23,317 nucleotides of DNA from RUG14223 sp051881075 (GTDB lineage Bacteria; Bacillota; Clostridia; Oscillospirales; Acutalibacteraceae), in NCBI GenBank assembly GCA_051881075.1, contig JBJEPE010000013.1, positions 1-23,317 of the forward strand. Direction: 5' to 3'. Every line of letters begins with the position of its first letter. Positions within the stretch are counted from its first letter, which is position 1. Below the pieces are notes generated by a model that was not told the DNA's origin, did not search any database, and saw only the letters and a list, made by a program, of their open reading frames with translations. Below, piece by piece: positions 1-6,119 of the stretch. Position numbers and translations under genes: made by a program.

Positions 1-12
1 GGGGGAGGAACT

Positions 13-33
13 TGCAGGGGCTTCGCCCCTGCA
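13..33. repeat. GC-rich hairpin near the window start
   Basis: TGCAGGGG (13-20) and CCCCTGCA (26-33) form a perfect 8-bp stem around CTTCG. It is much richer in GC than its surroundings and no T-tract follows, so it is not a normal terminator. It resembles the short GC-rich hairpin repeats scattered through some Clostridia, but with one copy visible this is a guess. The rest of 1-202 shows no convincing gene. The string CACATCGTACT occurs twice there (48-58 and 149-159). Confidence 0.4.
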
Positions 34-202
34 CCCGTGATGTTTGCACATCGTACTGTATGAAAAATTAGAAGAATATGCACTTCATTGGTCAGCTCAT
101 TGCACTATATGAGAAACAGAAATTTATGCTTTGCACAGCTAAGGCTTACACATCGTACTATAAAGTACACCAAATCCCAAATGCGTGACAAAACCGCAAA
201 TC

Positions 203-249
203 AAAAAGGACGATTCCTTATATCATACCGATATAAGAAACCGTCTTTT
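203..249. terminator. Bidirectional terminator after the M23 peptidase gene
   Basis: A long stem of about 20 pairs, with two mismatches and one bulge, runs from AAAAAGGACG on the left to CCGTCTTTT on the right, with a short ATACC loop. It ends in U-rich tracts on both strands: CTTTTA then TTTTTAA on plus, CCTTTTTG on minus. It lies just past the stop codon of the minus-strand M23 gene (263). Confidence 0.75.
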
Positions 250-262
250 ATTTTTAAATTAA

Positions 263-2080
263 TTATAAATAATTAAGTGGGTCAACTCTGTTGTCGCCAT
301 CGTTTATACGTACCTCAAAGTGTAAGTGCGCACCGTATGAATCTCCTGTATCGCCTATCGCAGCTATAGGTTGCCCTCTGTAAACCAAGTCTCCTTCACT
401 AACGTAAAGCTCGCTGGCGTGTGCATAAAGCGTTCTTACTCCGTTACCGTGATTTATGATAACATGGTTGCCATAGTCCCATACGTAGTAAGCTTCTTCT
501 ACTACGCCACCGTCGGCGGCCACAATATCCTGACCGTAACAGCCCGATATCGCAATGTCAATTCCGCGGTGCATACGTCCCCAACGCTCTGCAAAGTAAC
601 TTGTAATGTTCCTTGTGTAAGGTACCGGCCATATAAATTCACCGTAAGAATAACCGTACAGATATTCTATAGTACCCTTTATCTGCTTCTTTGAAATCGG
701 CTTTTTGGTTACGGTGCGAGTACCCTTCTTAGTCTTAACAAGCTTGCCGTTCTCAAACGTAAGTTTGTCAACGCAAATCTGCTTACCGTCTACGCCCTCT
801 CTTGTAACTACCAGATAATCGACATATTCGTCATCATCGTAGGTAGTTTCTGTAGTATACGGTATTGCCTCATTGTATGTATGGTCAGCAGTTACCTGTA
901 TTACTACATTTGCAAATCGGGATGATGTCACTATCTTAGTATTCGGTAAGAACTCATCGGTTATGCTGTGTAGTGCAGGATTAAGCTTAATAAGGGTATT
1001 TTTACTTATACCGGTCTTTGCCGCAATGCTGTCCATGGTATCCCCCTCAACGGTAGTATATTGAGAGGTTATACTTTCGTTACCCTTTAATATTTCAATA
1101 AGCTGTTCGCCTGTAGTTATTATATCCGTAGGATAAAGTCCTGAAATGATATCATAACTTTTTGCAAATACAGCCTCAATATTACTGTAGCTTGATTTCT
1201 TTTTAAAACTTTTAAGGGTATCCTTTTTCAGCTTATTTATTGCGGAGTTAAGCTCATCCTCAGTCTTAACAGCACCTATTAGCTCTCCGTCATAATAGAA
1301 TCCGCACGCCTCTTCTATAGAGTCACTACTGTATTCAATAAGTAAGTCAGATACGTCCTTGGCCGTAGAGAAGCTGCCTTCATCCATTGTGGTAAGCCTG
1401 TACGTAGGTAATATATTAACGTTAGATGTGTTGCTGTTATAGTATTCAAGTCTGTCTAAAACATATGAAGTTGCATTTTCAAATACCGTAGCATTCTTTA
1501 CAACAGCATAGGATTGACCGTCATGCAGAAGCTGTAGCCCGTACTCCTGACCTGATAAATGATTAAGAGTAAGTGCAAATATACCTATCGCTATGGCCGG
1601 CAGTATTACGTTAAAAGCCGAGGCAATGTATCTGCGCTTATTGTAAATCTCTTTACCTGTAAGCTTAAATGCTGTAGATATACCACGTGTTTTCTTTTGA
1701 CTCCACGCCTTTGAAACCAACGCCTTAAAGGTATCGTACCTTACAAGTCCGCTGAAAAGCACATTATGTATAGCGTCACAGTTACGCTTAAATCCGCATA
1801 CACAGTCATGTGCAACAGAATAAACACCAATAAAGAAACGCTTTATTGAATATATTACCGTATGAACAGCGCTCTTAATTCTGTGTGCGGTAAAAACGAT
1901 ACTTTTAGTAACAGCCGTTTCAATAAGCTTAAACAGAACATCGAAAATAAAATGTATAATAAAAGCAATAAGTGCTATAGAACCTGTTACAGCACGTATC
2001 CCAACATTACGGGGTATGTAATATCTGATAGATGAGCTGTCGCCTTTACCGGCGTTAATTGCTTTTTGCTTTTTACTCAA
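263..2080 (-). CDS. M23 family metallopeptidase with LysM and G5-like domains
   Basis: This is a predicted membrane-anchored murein endopeptidase of 605 aa. Hydrophobic stretches lie near residues 29-53 and 152-175. The extracellular part has a LysM-like peptidoglycan-binding repeat (about 341-386), a G5-like segment (about 390-460) and a C-terminal M23/LytM domain. The zinc ligands H504 and D508 (HRGID) and H587 are present, with catalytic-type H554 (YAHAS) and H585 (HLHFE), so the enzyme should be active. I chose the TTG at 2080 because a GGGGGGAT ribosome site sits 8 bases upstream. The frame is open to a TTG at 2155, but that start has no ribosome site and lies only about 10 bases after the predicted transcription start. 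The gene has its own promoter and a terminator directly downstream. Cleaving peptide cross-links during growth or sporulation is inferred from the family. The long basic N-terminal part (about 150 residues) is unassigned. Confidence 0.88.
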   Translation of the reverse strand: MSKKQKAINAGKGDSSSIRYYIPRNVGIRAVTGSIALIAFIIHFIFDVLFKLIETAVTKSIVFTAHRIKSAVHTVIYSIKRFFIGVYSVAHDCVCGFKRNCDAIHNVLFSGLVRYDTFKALVSKAWSQKKTRGISTAFKLTGKEIYNKRRYIASAFNVILPAIAIGIFALTLNHLSGQEYGLQLLHDGQSYAVVKNATVFENATSYVLDRLEYYNSNTSNVNILPTYRLTTMDEGSFSTAKDVSDLLIEYSSDSIEEACGFYYDGELIGAVKTEDELNSAINKLKKDTLKSFKKKSSYSNIEAVFAKSYDIISGLYPTDIITTGEQLIEILKGNESITSQYTTVEGDTMDSIAAKTGISKNTLIKLNPALHSITDEFLPNTKIVTSSRFANVVIQVTADHTYNEAIPYTTETTYDDDEYVDYLVVTREGVDGKQICVDKLTFENGKLVKTKKGTRTVTKKPISKKQIKGTIEYLYGYSYGEFIWPVPYTRNITSYFAERWGRMHRGIDIAISGCYGQDIVAADGGVVEEAYYVWDYGNHVIINHGNGVRTLYAHASELYVSEGDLVYRGQPIAAIGDTGDSYGAHLHFEVRINDGDNRVDPLNYL

Positions 2081-2171
2081 GCCTATATCCCCCCAGATAT
2101 GCTTAGTAATATGTATTATTTGTATGTACCCTGAGTAAAAAAATTTTTGGCACAATCTAAAATACAGTAGT

Positions 2172-2200
2172 ATTGTATCAAAAAATTACAACTTTGTAAA
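2172..2200 (-). promoter_or_regulatory. Sigma-A type promoter of the M23 gene
   Basis: On the minus strand TTTACA (2195-2200) and TACAAT (2172-2177) are 17 bases apart. Transcription should start near 2165, giving an 85-base leader before the TTG at 2080. Confidence 0.7.
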
Positions 2201-2266
2201 CCTTTTTGAATTTATGCAACTATATTTTGTGCAGAATAGCTATATAACTAAAAAATCATCTAGCTG

Positions 2267-2725
2267 TTATTGTGGATAATAAACATCGTCAAACGTCCAA
2301 TTTGTAATAGTATTGTAATATTTTTGCATTAATGCCTTAGCACCTTGAAGGTCATGTTCCAAATAATTTCCACATTCAACAGCGGTTATTCCCGGGATAT
2401 CTTCATTCCAATCTATAATAGCCTTTACACATTCTTTTATAAGCTCAATGGCTATATTGTTCTGCATATCACGCACCAGAAAGTAAAATCCGGTTCTGCA
2501 ACCCATAGGCCCAAAGTATATTATCTTGTCGCTGTATTTACTGTTGCGTGATACGGTAGCAAATATATGCTCAATAGTGTGCATAGCCGCATTATCCATA
2601 AACGGAGGTGTGTTTGGCTTTATAACACGCAGGTCAAACGTCTTTATATCGCCGTCAACACGTGAAAGGTAAATACCGGGTTCCAGCTTATTGTGATCTA
2701 TACAAAAGCTTGCTATTCTGTCCAA
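2267..2725 (-). CDS. luxS: S-ribosylhomocysteine lyase (LuxS)
   Basis: LuxS splits S-ribosylhomocysteine into homocysteine and DPD, the precursor of autoinducer-2, in the cytoplasmic activated-methyl cycle. At 152 aa the length is typical. The metal site HTIEH (H49, H53, with catalytic-type E52) and C118 are all visible, as is the active-site cysteine in GCRTG (C76), so the enzyme should be functional. Translation starts at a TTG (2725): AGGAGG lies 8 bases upstream and the protein begins at the expected place for the family. The gene follows the phospholipase C-like gene by 19 bases and is very probably co-transcribed with it. No methionine-cycle partner (mtnN/pfs, metK) is next to it. No strong terminator is visible after the stop. 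Confidence 0.95.
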   Translation of the reverse strand: MDRIASFCIDHNKLEPGIYLSRVDGDIKTFDLRVIKPNTPPFMDNAAMHTIEHIFATVSRNSKYSDKIIYFGPMGCRTGFYFLVRDMQNNIAIELIKECVKAIIDWNEDIPGITAVECGNYLEHDLQGAKALMQKYYNTITNWTFDDVYYPQ

Positions 2726-2744
2726 TTAAATCTCCTCCTAAAAA

Positions 2745-3620
2745 TCAAATAAATCCTCTGCCGCCTATTATGCTGTCAAGAGGTTCTTTATTTATAGCAG
2801 CATTTATCAGTTTATGCGCAAGGCTGAATGAGCGGTCGAAAAGCTCGAAGTAATCTTCATTACTCTTAATACCGTTATATGTCCACTCTTGCTTTGACGT
2901 ATTTGCATAATCGTAATCGTCGTCTTCCATTACACTGCGTATTCTTGATGAGCGTACAGGCGCACGGTCAGACGCTTTTTCGATTCTTTGATAAAAGGAA
3001 CGTTTCATACCTGTTGCATCATATATGCTTTTTAAGAATTTTCTGTAATCCTTACGGTATCCGTTTACTATAACAGACTTGTCCACCTTTTGTTCAAACA
3101 GTACCTCTATAACTGCGCATAGCAATTCACCTATGCCGTCAAGCACTTTATTATCTGCATTCATAAATTTATAAAATTTAATTTCGGCAGGAAGCTGTCC
3201 TGTACGGTTACGCAGTAATATAACATCAAGGTTGGTTTCTATTTTATCGTGCAGAGAGCTCTCAGTTGCACGGCGACAGTCAGGCAACATCTCTTTTACG
3301 GTAGCAAGTACAAACGGATGTGCAACGCTGTCAAAGGCATAATGTGATAAAAAACCAAGCATATAGCTTGTGGCAATATCACTGCCTATATCAAGTGCTT
3401 TTTCAGTCATCACTGTAAGTGTACGGCAGGCATCTTCGTGATGTAGTTTATATCCAAGCTTAGCAAGCGATACCCCGTTTACATCCTTACAGGCATACAA
3501 AAAATCGGGGCCGAAATTGCCTAGTAAAAAGGCCTGCTCATTTATGCCGGTATCTCCGAAGCAGCCGTTATCGTCCAATATTCTTTTTGCTAGCTGATAA
3601 TGAGAAATAACTGATGGCAT
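2745..3620 (-). CDS. Zinc-dependent phospholipase C family protein
   Basis: This 291-aa protein matches the zinc-dependent phospholipase C / S1-P1 nuclease-like fold in its N-terminal half. Histidines and acids are spaced as in that family: H7 (ISHYQLA), D39 (FGPDFLY), H60-H61 (KLHHED), then H93, D97 and H101 in a SHYAFDSVAHP stretch. No signal peptide is visible, so this is probably one of the many cytoplasmic PF00882-type proteins whose substrate is unknown rather than a secreted toxin. The C-terminal half is charged and helical and I do not recognise it. The ATG at 3620 follows a modest AAAGAAG site. It is the first gene of the operon with luxS and lies behind a near-consensus promoter with a palindrome at the predicted start point. 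Confidence 0.8.
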   Translation of the reverse strand: MPSVISHYQLAKRILDDNGCFGDTGINEQAFLLGNFGPDFLYACKDVNGVSLAKLGYKLHHEDACRTLTVMTEKALDIGSDIATSYMLGFLSHYAFDSVAHPFVLATVKEMLPDCRRATESSLHDKIETNLDVILLRNRTGQLPAEIKFYKFMNADNKVLDGIGELLCAVIEVLFEQKVDKSVIVNGYRKDYRKFLKSIYDATGMKRSFYQRIEKASDRAPVRSSRIRSVMEDDDYDYANTSKQEWTYNGIKSNEDYFELFDRSFSLAHKLINAAINKEPLDSIIGGRGFI

Positions 3621-3670
3621 TAAACATACTTCTTTCGTAATTTGTAAAATGTTTATTATCTATAATAAAA

Positions 3671-3686
3671 TATGCTTTAGAGCATA
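3671..3686. promoter_or_regulatory. Palindrome at the transcription start of the phospholipase C-luxS operon
   Basis: TATGCT-TTAG-AGCATA is an inverted repeat of 6+6 bases starting about 6 bases past the -10 box. It would lie over the start site as DNA, so it could be an operator. Alternatively it would form a hairpin at the extreme 5' end of the mRNA. The regulator is unknown. Confidence 0.45.
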
Positions 3687-3692
3687 CAGTAA

Positions 3693-3721
3693 ATTATAAA
3701 ATATTTTTAATAATTTTACAA
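3693..3721 (-). promoter_or_regulatory. Sigma-A type promoter of the phospholipase C-luxS operon
   Basis: On the minus strand TTGTAA (3716-3721) and a perfect TATAAT (3693-3698) are separated by exactly 17 bases. It drives the two minus-strand genes below it. Confidence 0.75.
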
Positions 3722-3817
3722 GTTAAAATTTTGTTACATTAGGTATTAAATGCGTTACAAAAAATGGCCTGTTTAATGCAATTTTAAGTTAGATTTTCTG
3801 ACAGAAAACACACAGCT

Positions 3818-3844
3818 ATATTTTATCCGCAACCGTCATATAAA
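3818..3844 (+). promoter_or_regulatory. Possible sporulation sigma-E-like promoter of the deacetylase gene
   Basis: ATATT (3818-3822), 14 bases, then CATATAAA (3837-3844) resembles the sigma-E pattern of an ATATT box and a CATA-starting -10 box. No good sigma-A promoter is visible between 3720 and 3870. A sporulation promoter would suit a PdaB-like gene, but the match is partial. Confidence 0.3.
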
Positions 3845-3880
3845 TATATTACACAAAAAATTATAAGAGGGATGAAAGGC

Positions 3881-4657
3881 ATGAAATTACTGATTATTAC
3901 AAAAAAGAAGCTTATTACCTTTGGCATTTCGCTGTGTGCGCTTGTTCTGGCGATATTCATATCTGCCACATCAATATCAGATGCCGTGGAAACATCGTCA
4001 ACGCCACGTGAGATACCGATATACTGCGTAGACAGACAGGATAAAGTAGTCAGCATATCCTTTGACGCCGCATGGGGTAACGAGCAGACGCAGACTCTAC
4101 TTGACATACTTGCTAAGTATGATGTAAAAAGCACGTTCTTCCTTGTAGGTCAATGGGTAGATAAGTACCCGGAATCGGTCAAGGCTATAGCGGCGGCAGG
4201 GCATGATGTAGGCAATCACTCCAACTCGCATCCGCAGATGTCACAGCTATCCACTAATAAGATGATAGACGAGATTAGCACTTGTAACGATAAGATAGAG
4301 CAGTTGATAGGCAAAAGGCCGACGCTGTTCCGTCCACCGTACGGCGACTATAACAATGCAGTAGTAAATGCTGTAAAGGGTCAGAATATGTATTGTATCC
4401 AATGGGATGTTGACAGCCTTGACTGGAAGGATCCCACGCCACAGGATATGACTAAAAGGGTACTTTCAAAGATAAAAAACGGCAGCATAGTGCTACTGCA
4501 CAACGGTGCAAAAAATACTCCTGAGGCTCTTCCAATGATAATTGAGGGAATACTCGCTCAGGGATATAAAATAGTACCGATATCTGAGATATTACTGCCC
4601 GGCAGCTACACCACCGACCATGAGGGACGTATGCACGCAGAAACTACTCAGAGCTAA
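3881..4657 (+). CDS. Polysaccharide deacetylase, PdaB-like
   Basis: This is a 258-aa protein with a membrane anchor or signal segment (about 11-29) and a NodB-homology deacetylase domain (about 55-240). The family removes acetyl groups from amino sugars in peptidoglycan or related glycans outside the membrane. Visible motifs are SFDAAWG (catalytic-type D62), HSNSH (metal ligands H113, H117), RPPYG (151-155), DVDSLDW (176-182) and the LLHNG motif with H207. The second aspartate of the usual TFDD motif is alanine (A63), as in the PdaA/PdaB branch. I prefer the ATG at 3881, since AGAGGG lies 9 bases upstream. An ATG at 3872 directly abuts that site and would add three residues. A strong terminator follows. 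Codons 176 onward are repeated about 1.4 kb downstream (5803-6053). Confidence 0.88.
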   Translation: MKLLIITKKKLITFGISLCALVLAIFISATSISDAVETSSTPREIPIYCVDRQDKVVSISFDAAWGNEQTQTLLDILAKYDVKSTFFLVGQWVDKYPESVKAIAAAGHDVGNHSNSHPQMSQLSTNKMIDEISTCNDKIEQLIGKRPTLFRPPYGDYNNAVVNAVKGQNMYCIQWDVDSLDWKDPTPQDMTKRVLSKIKNGSIVLLHNGAKNTPEALPMIIEGILAQGYKIVPISEILLPGSYTTDHEGRMHAETTQS

Positions 4658-4665
4658 ATTAAAAG

Positions 4666-4712
4666 CCCGTATCTATGCCAAATTCAGGTATAGATACGGG
4701 TAATGTTTTTTA
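4666..4712. terminator. Terminator after the deacetylase gene, copy 1
   Basis: CCCGTATCTATGCC (4666-4679) pairs with GGTATAGATACGGG (4687-4700) with one wobble pair, followed by TAATGTTTTTTATT. On the minus strand the stem is followed by CTTTTAATTT, so it probably works both ways between convergent genes. Confidence 0.85.
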
Positions 4713-4723
4713 TTATTTTTCCA

Positions 4724-4822
4724 CTATTCAATATCCAAATCGGGAGGAACGTCCAATTCGTCAGATACATATTTACCGTTCTTTTTTCGTTGCTTTACAC
4801 ATTCAGTCAGCAGATATTCTAT
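4724..4822 (-). pseudogene. 3' remnant of the ribbon-helix-helix gene
   Basis: The minus strand encodes the last 33 or so residues of the small RHH protein (from IEYLLTECVK to the DLDIE end), in frame with its stop at 4724. The N-terminal DNA-binding strand and first helix are missing: similarity stops at about 4823 and unrelated sequence of the insert begins. The substitutions relative to the intact copy at 6120-6323 are synonymous (for example CGA against AGG for arginine). It is a truncated duplicate, not an independent gene. Confidence 0.8.
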
Positions 4823-4873
4823 GTGAAAGTTTACATTATTTTTGTTAATTTAATTAATATGTTAAGTAATTCT

Positions 4874-5419
4874 CTAAAAATTAATTACTGTTCCGCATTT
4901 AGGACAATAGTATCCATGTGAAATCTCAACTATATCTTTTATCAAATCATCAAATGGCTTTTCAATTCTATTTCTTGGAATAGTAATATCGTCCTTTGGT
5001 GATTTTGTTCTATGTAAATAAAATTTAGGATAATTCTTTTTGACACCGACTGTAAAATTCTTTTTGTGTGCAACTTCCGCATATTCATCGTAACTAAGAA
5101 CCGCTATTTCACTATTAATTAAATCTTTAACACCACATAGAAGATAAATAAAGACAGGTATTTTTTTCTTGTGCCATTCGTTTAAGTACTCTTTGTCTTG
5201 CTCAGAAAATTGATAAACCCAACTTTGAGAGCCCTCACTTTTTTCAAAAGCATACTTAAAAAATATGATGCACTCTTGTGATGTATTTGTTTGGATTTTA
5301 AAAACTTTTCTGCTATTATTCTGCGATTCTAGCAATACCAATGAGGTATCAGGATTATACTCTATAATAGCACTTAAAACAGCTCCATAACAAAAATGCT
5401 CTTTTTTCAAACTTTTCAT
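4874..5419 (-). CDS. Hypothetical protein in the insert, C-terminal CPKCG motif
   Basis: I do not recognise this 181-aa protein. It begins MKSLKKEHFCYG, has no signal peptide or membrane segment, and ends in YYCPKCGTVINF, half of a typical zinc ribbon. The middle part (about 65-125), with WVYQF, a WHKKKIPVFIYLL strand and a following YDEY, loosely resembles DUF4365-like/nuclease-fold proteins, but I cannot find a clear catalytic set. I chose the ATG at 5419 because GAAGGG lies 8 bases upstream. In-frame GTG 5428 and ATG 5425 sit on or next to that site. No good promoter of its own is visible on the minus strand. It lies downstream of the toxin gene on the same strand and may depend on read-through. 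It lies inside the segment bracketed by direct repeats, so it was probably acquired. Confidence 0.65.
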   Translation of the reverse strand: MKSLKKEHFCYGAVLSAIIEYNPDTSLVLLESQNNSRKVFKIQTNTSQECIIFFKYAFEKSEGSQSWVYQFSEQDKEYLNEWHKKKIPVFIYLLCGVKDLINSEIAVLSYDEYAEVAHKKNFTVGVKKNYPKFYLHRTKSPKDDITIPRNRIEKPFDDLIKDIVEISHGYYCPKCGTVINF

Positions 5420-5452
5420 TTTCATCACCCTTCAAAATCACTGTTAAAACTC

Positions 5453-5480
5453 TTGACATATGTTGCTTTTGTGGTATAAT
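5453..5480 (+). promoter_or_regulatory. Strong promoter of the antisense RNA
   Basis: TTGACA (5453-5458) and TATAAT (5475-5480), both perfect consensus boxes, are 16 bases apart. No open reading frame follows, only a short stretch ending in a strong terminator. This fits a constitutive small RNA promoter. Start expected near 5487. Confidence 0.85.
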
Positions 5481-5486
5481 ATAAGT

Positions 5487-5571
5487 GAAATAAGGTAAAC
5501 CGTATAGACGGTCAACCTAGTTTTTAGTTAATAAATAACCGCGACTTTGGTAGAGGGGCGGTTATTTTTTT
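5487..5571 (+). ncRNA. Antisense RNA antitoxin of a type I toxin-antitoxin locus
   Basis: This is a predicted RNA of about 85 bases, made from a consensus promoter and ended by the hairpin at 5533-5571. Its 3' end is complementary to the end of the toxin gene on the other strand, including the stop codon (5562-5564). Near the 5' end ACCGT-ATAG-ACGGT (about 5500-5513) forms a small hairpin whose loop and arms could start contact with the toxin mRNA. The toxin mRNA also carries ACGGT near its 5' end. The arrangement matches the convergent Fst/par and TxpA-RatA type of locus in Firmicutes: stable toxin mRNA, short antisense RNA, shared terminator. The class is inferred from layout; I did not compare the RNA with a database. 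Confidence 0.75.
5533..5571. terminator. Shared terminator of toxin mRNA and antisense RNA
   Basis: AAATAACCGC (5533-5542) pairs perfectly with GCGGTTATTT (5558-5567), then a T-tract follows on the plus strand. On the minus strand the stem is followed by a weaker T-rich run. The toxin stop codon lies inside the stem. Confidence 0.85.
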
Positions 5572-5633
5572 ATGCTTAATATGTAACCAATAACAAGAAC
5601 CATAAAAATTATGATAAATGTTTCTTGCTCCAT
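5562..5633 (-). CDS. Small membrane toxin peptide of a type I toxin-antitoxin locus
   Basis: This is a 23-residue peptide, too short for usual gene calling. It starts MEQETF, has a hydrophobic core of about 14 residues (IIIFMVLVIGYIL) and ends with a basic SIKK tail. That is the build of Fst/TxpA/holin-like type I toxins, which insert into the cell's own membrane. The ribosome site AGGGGG lies 7 bases before the ATG (5633), which is strong for so small a gene. The mRNA should start near 5720, leaving an 87-base leader rich in competing hairpins that can hide the ribosome site. The antisense RNA on the other strand overlaps its 3' end. The membrane toxicity is inferred from family resemblance. 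It lies in the acquired insert, where such a pair would favour retention of the DNA. Confidence 0.78.
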   Translation of the reverse strand: MEQETFIIIFMVLVIGYILSIKK

Positions 5634-5640
5634 AGCATCA

Positions 5641-5673
5641 CCCCCTAATCAGATTAGAGGGCAAATACCCTCT
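5641..5673 (-). promoter_or_regulatory. Competing leader hairpins that can mask the toxin ribosome site
   Basis: Written on the plus strand, CCCCCTAA (5641-5648) pairs with TTAGAGGG (5654-5661), and AGAGGG (5656-5661) can instead pair with CCCTCT (5668-5673). The first element is the toxin ribosome site. In the toxin mRNA the CCCTCT strand must therefore choose between covering the ribosome site and pairing upstream. A third partner, AGAGG near 5681-5685, can also pair with CCCTCT. Translational masking is usual for type I toxins. Confidence 0.65.
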
Positions 5674-5727
5674 AAATATCAGAGGATTAACCGCCTACCG
5701 TTGTAGATTTACCTTATTTCAAGACAC

Positions 5728-5756
5728 ATTTTAACATATTTTTACATAATATGCAA
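5728..5756 (-). promoter_or_regulatory. Promoter of the toxin mRNA
   Basis: On the minus strand TTGCAT (5751-5756) and TAAAAT (5728-5733) are 17 bases apart. Start is expected near 5720, at GAAATAAGG, the same sequence with which the antisense RNA begins. Confidence 0.65.
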
Positions 5757-5804
5757 CAATTATATTATATATTTTTGTTAAAATAAGTTGCTTTTATATC
5801 TAAT

Positions 5805-6053
5805 GTTGACATCCTTGACTGGAAGGATCCCACTCCACAGGATATGACCAAAAGGGTACTTTCAAAGATAAAAAACGGCAGTATAGTCCTACTGCACAAC
5901 GGTGCAAAAAATACCCCTGAGGCTCTTCCAATGATAATTGAGGGAATACTCGCTCAGGGATACAAAATAGTACCTATATCTGAGATTTTATTACCCGGAA
6001 AATACACCACCGACCATGAGGGTCGTATGCACGCAGAAACTGCTCAGAGCTAA
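5805..6053 (+). pseudogene. 3' fragment of the polysaccharide deacetylase gene
   Basis: This encodes the last 83 or so residues of a deacetylase nearly identical to the one at 3881-4657, including VLLHNG, in frame to its stop. The frame is closed by a TAA at 5784, just before the homology starts, and no start codon with a ribosome site is present. All motifs before residue 176 are absent, so it cannot make an enzyme. Fourteen codons differ from the intact gene, and eleven of these are silent. That suggests the fragment came from a functional homologue of another strain. Confidence 0.85.
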
Positions 6054-6061
6054 ATTAAAAG

Positions 6062-6108
6062 CCCGTATCTATGCCAAAGTCAGGTATAGATACGGGTAAT
6101 GTTTTTTA
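6062..6108. terminator. Bidirectional terminator, copy 2
   Basis: This is the same stem as at 4666-4712 (CCCGTATCTATGCC with GGTATAGATACGGG) and T-rich on both sides. Here it ends the minus-strand SPFH-RHH operon, whose last stop is at 6120. Confidence 0.8.
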
Positions 6109-6119
6109 TTATTTTTCCA

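Larger units (their letters stand above)
4407..4822. repeat. Direct repeat, copy 1 (deacetylase 3' end to RHH gene 3' end)
   Basis: This segment and 5803-6218 align without gaps at a constant offset of 1396 bases. By hand I count about 20 substitutions in 416 positions (about 95% identity). Weak similarity continues for about 10 bases past the right edge. This copy completes the deacetylase gene but holds only the last part of the RHH gene on the minus strand. Most differences are silent codon changes, so the two copies probably diverged as working genes in separate lineages before being brought together. Confidence 0.9.

Noticed and set aside
88..276. 62-codon open frame near the window start
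   Set aside because: It has no ribosome site and no recognisable domain, and it crosses the bidirectional terminator at 203-249.
2081..2155. TTG start adding 25 residues to the M23 peptidase
   Set aside because: It has no ribosome site and would leave a leader of only about 10 bases. TTG 2080 has GGGGGGAT 8 bases upstream.
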